64,000 bases of DNA. It comes from Desulfonema magnum. GTDB lineage: Bacteria > Desulfobacterota > Desulfobacteria > Desulfobacterales > 4be13. Positions 57,706 through 64,000 of the stretch are shown here, in pieces. Each line of letters starts with the position of its first letter. Within the stretch, counting starts at the first letter, position 1. Where the stretch lies: the NCBI RefSeq assembly GCF_017377395.1, contig NZ_CP061800.1:2914001-2978000 (forward strand), read 5' to 3'. The translations under genes and the position numbers were made by a program. Below the pieces are notes generated by a model, which saw only the letters and a program-made list of their open reading frames with translations, had not been told where the DNA came from and did not search any database.

Positions 57706-60700
57706 ATTTCTCCTTCTTCATAATCATCCGTCAGACCTTGCTTCGAGGCTCGCAGAACATATTTGTTCTCAGCGACAAGCATTTCTGACAAAACCTGACT
57801 CAGCTTGGAAATTGTCGGATGTTCTGAAATCATGTTCACAGATACCGAAAAACCAATGTCAGCAAGCACATGATTCGCCAACTGGATCGACATCAGTGAG
57901 TCCATGCCCATTTCAGAAAAGTTCTGATCATCATCTGCCCGCGTAATCCCCACAATTATCTTAACCTGAGTGCGGACATACTGTCTCAGAAGCTCATAGC
58001 GTTCCTCATCACTTGCCTGAGTCACTTGTTGGCGCAGGCCATTTCCGGCTTGGGCAGGTTCTGATTTTTCCAGGAATACGTCCAAGACGGGTGGTTTCAC
58101 CCTGGCTGGCAACTGTCTGACAAACGCTTTCCAGCGGATCGGCATGACTCCCGCCTGTGCCATGTCCCGGTCCAGCAGTGCGCCGAACAGTGCCACGCCC
58201 TGTTTTGGCGAAATACCCCGGCTGTCTCCGAGCAGATCCCTTGCCATGCCCACCCCGGACCAGGCCCCCCAGTTGATACTCAGAGCAGGCAGCCCCTGGG
58301 CCTGACGATAGGCTGCCAGGCTATCCATAAACGCATTGGCAGCGGCATAGTTGGTCTGCCCCCCATTGCCCAGCAGTGATGACTGTGACGAAAAGCAAAC
58401 AAAGAAGTCAAGGGGCATCTCCCGGGTATGCTGATGCAGATACCAGCTCCCCCGGACTTTCGGGGCAAAGACTTTGGTAAACCTTTCCCTGTTTTGCTGT
58501 GACAAGATACCATCATCCAACAGGCCCGCTGCATGGATAATCCCTCCTAACGGTGCAGACTGCCGGCATTCTGTCAGCAAACGGACCACATCTGCTTCCT
58601 GGGAAACATCGGCCCTGACCACCGATACCTGCGCGCCGGATTCTTCCATAAGACGAAGCGATTCCCGGGCAGTTTCTGTTTCCGCACCCCGGCGACTGCT
58701 CAGGATCAGATGACTGGCCCCGGATCGGGCCAGATACCGGGCCACTTCCAGGCCCAGCCCTCCCAGCCCGCCAGTTATCAGATAGCTTTTCCCGGGCCGG
58801 ATTTTCTGTTGTTCGGTCTGTTCAGGAACGGACAGCACAATCTTGCCGATATGCCTGGCCCGGGACATGAACCGGAAGGCCTGGCTTACCTGCCCGATGG
58901 GGAAGCTGTGATAAGGATGGGGCTTCAGTTTTCCGTCGGAAAAAAGTTGTCCCAGTTTGGCCTGCATGGCACCGATCAGCCCCGGGGTTTCTGCTTCCTC
59001 GTCACCCAGGTCAAAGGCCGCATAGTAAACATCCGGACGATATGTCCGCGCGCGATGCTCATCCCAGATGTCAATCTTACCAATCTCTATGAAGCGGCCA
59101 TTCCGGGCCAACACATCAAAGCTCTTCTCAATATGCTCCCCATTGATACTGTTCAGCACCAGGTCAGCCCCCTGACCACCGGTTATCTGTCTGATCTGAT
59201 CGGCAAACTCAAAAGTGCGGGAGTCCATTACATTCTCAATTCCCTGTGATCTGAGGAAATTCCGTTTCGAGAGGCTGGCTGTGGCAAAAATTTCAGCCCC
59301 TGCATACTGAGCCAGCTGAACCGCTGCCTGACCCACTCCGCCGGCAGCCGCGTGGATCAGCACCCGATCCCCTTTTTTCATCCTGCCCAGCTCATGCAGC
59401 CCATAATAGGCAGTCAGAAAGTTTATGGGAATCGTGGCTGCCTCTTCAAAACTGAGATGCCGCGGTTTCCGGCTGACATGATCGCTGTCAGCCGTGACAA
59501 ACTCGGCCAGGGATCCGGGACAGTGCCACACAATCACCTCATCACCGATTTCAAAATCGGTCACATCTGTCCCCATGTCCACCACCTTTCCTGAACATTC
59601 AAAGCCAAAGGGCTGATTTGCGGGGTCATCCCGTCCCAGCTCAGGCGGATAAAAATCTTTCAGCAGACCCAGGGCATGTAGCACATCTTTGAAATTCAGT
59701 CCCGCGGCTCTCACCTGAACTTCGACCTGACCGGGCCCGGGAGGGCGGCGGCTTGCCGGAACAAGATCCAGACTCTCCAACAGACCATATTCACCAACGC
59801 GTACCTGAAAAGGACAGATATTTTGCTGAGTTTCCTGCATTGGCAGATCATACCGTTCCAGGCGGGCAATATGCGGCCGTCCCTGGCGAATTGCAATCTG
59901 GTTCTCTTTGTCAGCAAACCAGATCGTCTCAAACAGGGTTTCGGCGGGGGTATCTGTTTCCAAATCCAGACAGCTGCATTGCAGTTCGGGATGTTCCCAT
60001 GAGACTGTCCTTCCCAGCCCCCATAAAGTCGCCTGGTCCGGATGGGTCACACCATCCCCGACAGCCTCTTCCGTGACCAACCATATCCGAGGATGCCGCC
60101 TGCCCTGATGCTCAACAATTGTCTGAATCAGCTGCAACACCTGGATGGAAACCTCCAGCGCAGCTTGGGGCATTCCGTCATCACCGGACCGGGGAGCCAG
60201 ATAGATTACTCCCCGATGATCTGTTAATTCATCAGAACAAAGTCCTCCCTGTAATTCATCATTCGTTATCAAGTCAGCCTGCTCTCCTTCAGCCTGCAAC
60301 AGTTGAGCCAACTCATCGGCCTGATCCGTCTGATCGGATACAATCAGCCAGCGACCTGCCTGACTCTCATAAGGAGATTCCCGGGGCAGATTCATCGGCT
60401 GCCAATCCAGTTGATACAGCCAGTCGGTGCGGAGGCTTGAACCCGACATGGCCTGCTGACTGACCGGACGGAGGGTCAGGCCTGACAGCTCTGCCAGCAG
60501 TTCCCCTGTCTCTGATAACAAAGTAATGTCAATTGTTCGTGTCTCTGCCCCGGTTCCTTTTCTCAGGCAGGCATAACTCCACACAGCGTGCTGGTTGTCG
60601 GCACCATACAGACAGAGCTGGTCCAGGGCAAAGGGCAGCAGGGGATCATCTGATTCGGCAACACTGAGGCTCACCTGCAGACAGGCATCTGACAGGGCCG

Positions 60701-63700
60701 GATGGAGCTGATAAGTTCCGGACTCCGGCTGTAACGACCCTGACAGGCGAACCAAACCTAAGGATTCCCCCTCACCCTTATACATCTCCTCCAAACCTTG
60801 AAACCCAGGCCCGTAATCCAGCCCTGCTTCTGAACAGGCCATATAATGCGCTTTAACCGGGGTTTCAGTCTGACAGCGGCTTTGCAACTCGGATAACTTG
60901 TATTGACTGGCCGGTTTCAATCCGTCAGTTGCCTCAGCTGCCTCACCCGCGCTGTGCAATATCCACTCCTCACCGGCTGCGGACTGACTGAATATCTGCC
61001 AGCGCCAGCCTTCATCCGAGGGGCTGAACACAGTCTGCACGGTGGTTTCCTCATCTGTCAGTATCAATGGTCGCTGGAAGGTCACATTTCGGATGATGAA
61101 GGAAGCAGAACTTCCCGCAAGCTGCTGACTTGCCTCCAAAGCCATTTCCAAATAGGCCGCGCCCGGTAAGACAACCTGCCCAAAAACACGGTGGTCATCC
61201 AGATAGGCCGGAAAACTGGCTGACAGGTGGCTTTGGAAAACTGTCTCGGCTGAGTGGGATAGGGCAATCTTCTGACCGGTCAGCGGATGTCCGTCAGCAT
61301 TCTGTGAGGTTCCCCGGGGTTTCTGGTCAGTCCAATACCGTTTTCGCTGAAAGGGATAGGTCGGCAAAGTGATTTTCTGACGAGGATAAGGTTCGTCAAA
61401 TCTTTGCCAATCAATGTTGGCACCGTACACATACAACTGGGCCAGCGATTTGAGCATTTGTGACCAGTCCGTCTGCTGCCTGGGATACAGACTGGGCAGC
61501 CACAGGTGTTCATGGCTCCCTGTCAGACATTGCTGACCCAGACCCAGCAGAGTTGGTTTCGGCCCCACCTCGACAAAGATGTCTGTCCCCATCCCGGCCA
61601 GGGTCGAAATGCCCTCTGCAAAACGCACGGGCTGCCGGACATGCTCAACCCAGTAAGCGGGAGTAATTTCTGCCAACTGTTTACCAGTGAGATTTGAAAT
61701 TAGTCCCAACCCGGGTTCGGCATATCTGATGGTCCGGGTGATCTCACCGAATTCCGCCAGCATCGGCTCCACCAACGCTGAGTGAAAGGCATGGGAGGTG
61801 TTCAGTAGCTTGCACTCCGTACCCTCCGCCTGCAACTGCTCGGTAATCCGGGTGACGGCCCCGCTCTCTCCGGACAGTACCAGGCTCCGGGGTGCGTTCA
61901 GGCCGGCGATGACCACCCTGCCACCATAGGAGGCCAGCTTCTCGCGCAGGCCCGCCTCATCCGCCCGGACCGCCACCATGAGACCCTTCCGGGGAAGGGC
62001 ATGCATCAGCCGTCCCCGCTCGGCAACCAGTTTCAGGCCGTCTGCCGGGCCGAACACCCCCGCGAGGCACGCGGCCACATATTCCCCGACACTGTGGCCG
62101 ATGACTGCCGCCGGCTCAATTCCCCATGACTGCCACAGTCTGGCCAGGGCATATTCAATGGCAAACAGGGCCGGCTGAGTGTGGCGGGTCTCGGTCAGCA
62201 ACCGCTCATTATTCTCTTTGTCCTCACCATAGAGCAGTTCTGTCAGGGGGATATCCAAATAAGCCCGGAGTATCTCATCACATTCGGTCATAACCTCACG
62301 GAACAGGGGCTGGGTCTCATACAACTCCCGCCCCATGTCCGCATATTGTGACCCCTGTCCTGTGAACAAAAACGCGATTTTTGGGGGTTCGGATCCGATT
62401 CTGCCTTGTGCGAGGGCCTCAGCCCGCTCTCCCTGCTGATACGCTGCCAGTTTTCCCTGCAGCTCGGCCAGATCGTGCGCGACTATGCCCAGCCGATGTT
62501 CGAAATGCACCCGCCCGGTGTTGGCCGTGTAACAGACATCAGCCAGATTCAGGTCGGGGTGAGTGCTAAGATATTCGAGATAGCGGCTCACCTGGTCGGC
62601 CAATGCCTGCTCTGTTTTGCCGCTAATGGTCAGCACATGACAGGTGCGATCCGGAGCTTGTTGCCCGGTCGAATCCGCGAACACTTTCGGGAGAGCTTCG
62701 GCCAAAATGACATGGGCATTGGTGCCGCTGAGTCCGAATGCGCTGGTCCCGGCGATACGGGCTTTGTCGTTTGCCGCCCAGGTCATTCGTTCAAGGGGAA
62801 CCTTAAACGGTAAGTTCGCCCAGTCAATGAGTGGGTTTGGTTCGCTGAAATTCAAATGGGGGGGGATTTCTTGGTGATGTAAAACCAGGGCTGTTTTGAT
62901 AAGCCCGGCTATCCCCGCGCTGGCATCCAAATGCCCGATATTGGTCTTGACCGACCCAATCAGCAATGGGGTGTCCCGGTTTCCCAATGCGTCGGCCAGA
63001 GCGCGAACCTCTATGGGATCGCCCAACTTGGTCCCTGTGCCGTGGGCTTCGACATAACCAACTTCTTTTCCCTCAATATTTGCTTTTTCCAGGGCCTCAC
63101 GGATAAGAGCGGTTTGAGCCGCCTTGCTGGGCACAGTCAGTCCGCTGCCAGGTCCGTTATGATTGACGGCTGATGCTCGGATGACAGCCCATATTCGGTC
63201 GCGATCCTCAAGCGCGCATGACAGCCGTTTGAGAACGACCATGCCGCAGCCTTCTCCCCGGCCAAACCCGTCGGCACTGGCATCAAAAGTTTTACAGCGG
63301 CCATCGGGCGACAACACCGTCATTCCGGAAAGCCCGATCATTAATTTGGGAAAGAGCAGCACATTGACCCCGCCGCACAGGGCGGCCTGACACTCACCCG
63401 CTCGCAAAGACTGACAGGCCAGATGTACGGCCAGCAGTGAGGAGGAACAGGCCGTATCAATGACCATATTTGGCCCTTGTGCGCCCAGCAGGTAGGCCAA
63501 ACGGCCGGCTGCCATTGAGGTCAGTGTTCCGGTGGTCCCGTAAATATCATGGAGCCCGTTTGTCATGCCTTTCTCACTCTCCATCAGCCCCACGAATATG
63601 CCGGTACGAGTCGGTAATCTGTCGGCTGGCAATCCGGCATTTTCCAAGGCTTCCCAGGAGACTTCCAGAAGTAAGCGATGTCTGGGGTCGAGATATTGGC

Positions 63701-64000
63701 CTTCTGCCGAAGATATCCCGAAAAAATGGGGGTCAAATTCTTCTATGGGATGTTGCAAAAAACTGGCTTGTTTGGTGTACATCTTCCCTGGTGTGCCAGG
63801 GGCGGGGTCATAATAATCATCAACAGGCCAGCGTGAACGCGGAATATCACCCAGGGCATCCCGCCCTTCACGGAGCAGCTGCCAGAACTGCTCCGGTGTA
63901 TGCGCCCCCCCTGGAAACCGACACCCCATGCCCACGATGGCTATCGGCTCCGGCTCCGGGTTCAGGCTATTGCCTGTCAAGGTTTCCGGCGGGTCTGTCA
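57702..64000 (-). CDS. Type I PKS module KS-AT-DH-ER-KR-ACP, possibly partial at start
   Basis: About 2100 residues. KS (from about 10) with DTACSSSLLAV (Cys near 177), VEAHGTGTKLGDP and KTNIGHLDASAG. AT near 545-850 with GHSVGEYVA and HAFHS, the malonyl-CoA pattern. DH near 905-1180 with DHRVFGQVVLP and SDACLQ. ER near 1400-1700 with NFKDVLHALG and AAAGGVGQAAVQLA. KR from about 1725 with GGLGGLGLE, LLDDGI (B-type) and NYAAAN. ACP with GMDSLMS near 2030. It makes a fully reduced two-carbon extension. The acidic end LTDDYEEGEI probably docks the TubC domain of the next NRPS. The frame stays open to the right edge; TTG at 63980 is not a convincing start and an xTG codon just across the edge would give xTG-TDPPETL. 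Confidence 0.92.
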   Translation of the reverse strand, partial: TDPPETLTGNSLNPEPEPIAIVGMGCRFPGGAHTPEQFWQLLREGRDALGDIPRSRWPVDDYYDPAPGTPGKMYTKQASFLQHPIEEFDPHFFGISSAEGQYLDPRHRLLLEVSWEALENAGLPADRLPTRTGIFVGLMESEKGMTNGLHDIYGTTGTLTSMAAGRLAYLLGAQGPNMVIDTACSSSLLAVHLACQSLRAGECQAALCGGVNVLLFPKLMIGLSGMTVLSPDGRCKTFDASADGFGRGEGCGMVVLKRLSCALEDRDRIWAVIRASAVNHNGPGSGLTVPSKAAQTALIREALEKANIEGKEVGYVEAHGTGTKLGDPIEVRALADALGNRDTPLLIGSVKTNIGHLDASAGIAGLIKTALVLHHQEIPPHLNFSEPNPLIDWANLPFKVPLERMTWAANDKARIAGTSAFGLSGTNAHVILAEALPKVFADSTGQQAPDRTCHVLTISGKTEQALADQVSRYLEYLSTHPDLNLADVCYTANTGRVHFEHRLGIVAHDLAELQGKLAAYQQGERAEALAQGRIGSEPPKIAFLFTGQGSQYADMGRELYETQPLFREVMTECDEILRAYLDIPLTELLYGEDKENNERLLTETRHTQPALFAIEYALARLWQSWGIEPAAVIGHSVGEYVAACLAGVFGPADGLKLVAERGRLMHALPRKGLMVAVRADEAGLREKLASYGGRVVIAGLNAPRSLVLSGESGAVTRITEQLQAEGTECKLLNTSHAFHSALVEPMLAEFGEITRTIRYAEPGLGLISNLTGKQLAEITPAYWVEHVRQPVRFAEGISTLAGMGTDIFVEVGPKPTLLGLGQQCLTGSHEHLWLPSLYPRQQTDWSQMLKSLAQLYVYGANIDWQRFDEPYPRQKITLPTYPFQRKRYWTDQKPRGTSQNADGHPLTGQKIALSHSAETVFQSHLSASFPAYLDDHRVFGQVVLPGAAYLEMALEASQQLAGSSASFIIRNVTFQRPLILTDEETTVQTVFSPSDEGWRWQIFSQSAAGEEWILHSAGEAAEATDGLKPASQYKLSELQSRCQTETPVKAHYMACSEAGLDYGPGFQGLEEMYKGEGESLGLVRLSGSLQPESGTYQLHPALSDACLQVSLSVAESDDPLLPFALDQLCLYGADNQHAVWSYACLRKGTGAETRTIDITLLSETGELLAELSGLTLRPVSQQAMSGSSLRTDWLYQLDWQPMNLPRESPYESQAGRWLIVSDQTDQADELAQLLQAEGEQADLITNDELQGGLCSDELTDHRGVIYLAPRSGDDGMPQAALEVSIQVLQLIQTIVEHQGRRHPRIWLVTEEAVGDGVTHPDQATLWGLGRTVSWEHPELQCSCLDLETDTPAETLFETIWFADKENQIAIRQGRPHIARLERYDLPMQETQQNICPFQVRVGEYGLLESLDLVPASRRPPGPGQVEVQVRAAGLNFKDVLHALGLLKDFYPPELGRDDPANQPFGFECSGKVVDMGTDVTDFEIGDEVIVWHCPGSLAEFVTADSDHVSRKPRHLSFEEAATIPINFLTAYYGLHELGRMKKGDRVLIHAAAGGVGQAAVQLAQYAGAEIFATASLSKRNFLRSQGIENVMDSRTFEFADQIRQITGGQGADLVLNSINGEHIEKSFDVLARNGRFIEIGKIDIWDEHRARTYRPDVYYAAFDLGDEEAETPGLIGAMQAKLGQLFSDGKLKPHPYHSFPIGQVSQAFRFMSRARHIGKIVLSVPEQTEQQKIRPGKSYLITGGLGGLGLEVARYLARSGASHLILSSRRGAETETARESLRLMEESGAQVSVVRADVSQEADVVRLLTECRQSAPLGGIIHAAGLLDDGILSQQNRERFTKVFAPKVRGSWYLHQHTREMPLDFFVCFSSQSSLLGNGGQTNYAAANAFMDSLAAYRQAQGLPALSINWGAWSGVGMARDLLGDSRGISPKQGVALFGALLDRDMAQAGVMPIRWKAFVRQLPARVKPPVLDVFLEKSEPAQAGNGLRQQVTQASDEERYELLRQYVRTQVKIIVGITRADDDQNFSEMGMDSLMSIQLANHVLADIGFSVSVNMISEHPTISKLSQVLSEMLVAENKYVLRASKQGLTDDYEEGEI

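Overview
The window looks like a chromosomal segment of a Gram-negative, anaerobic, gliding or multicellular deltaproteobacterium, most like the Desulfobacterales (Desulfonema-type sulfate reducers). This is inferred from gene content and I cannot confirm it without a database. The clues are PEP-CTERM proteins under sigma-54 control, an anaerobic sulfatase-maturing radical SAM enzyme, a large PKS/NRPS cluster, many short dispersed repeats and heptanucleotide tandem arrays. No tRNA, rRNA, CRISPR array, transposase or phage gene was seen. Almost everything is on the minus strand; only two genes (13239-14771 and 20487-21821) are on the plus strand.

Layout. (1) 1-8.3 kb: three PEP-CTERM or PEP-CTERM-like secreted proteins, each preceded by a recognisable -24/-12 sigma-54 promoter, interleaved with two sigma-54 activators (a REC-PAS-PAS-AAA-Fis protein and a short AAA-Fis protein). 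(2) 8.4-12.7 kb: an HrpA-type DEAH helicase whose coding frame carries two in-frame heptanucleotide arrays and a duplicated start region. (3) 13.2-19.4 kb: an acyl/aminoacyl-activation and membrane-transfer set (AMP-ligase, SGNH protein, MBOAT, FemAB-like transferase fused to an acyl carrier protein). It matches the four activities of the Dlt D-alanylation machinery but is arranged differently. (4) 20.5-21.8 kb: a CoA-disulfide-reductase-like flavoprotein. (5) 22.5-38.4 kb: a co-directional set with two proteins fusing a type-1 periplasmic-binding domain to a pentameric ligand-gated ion channel (pLGIC), a giant MscS-family channel translationally coupled to one of them, a lipoprotein with two different solute-binding domains, an SPFH/prohibitin protein, a small membrane protein and three EcsC/DUF697-type proteins. 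No transporter permease is present, so the binding domains probably serve sensing and channel gating. (6) 38.5-41.4 kb: an anaerobic sulfatase maturase, a DUF481-like outer-membrane protein and a lipoprotein. (7) 41.8-64 kb: a biosynthetic cluster, read right to left: a reducing PKS module, an NRPS module predicted to make a thiazole from Cys, two sulfotransferases, a Ser-type terminal NRPS module with thioesterase, a lipoprotein sulfatase of the Ser type, and a fused cyclic-peptide-type ABC exporter.

The genes suggest three connected themes: surface protein display under sigma-54, envelope sensing and modification, and production plus export of a sulfated or transiently sulfated polyketide-peptide. 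Dispersed palindromic repeats (two families with AAACCCGGC/GCCGGGTTT stems, several MITE-like elements and long perfect hairpins) fill most intergenic gaps and in places touch stop or start codons.
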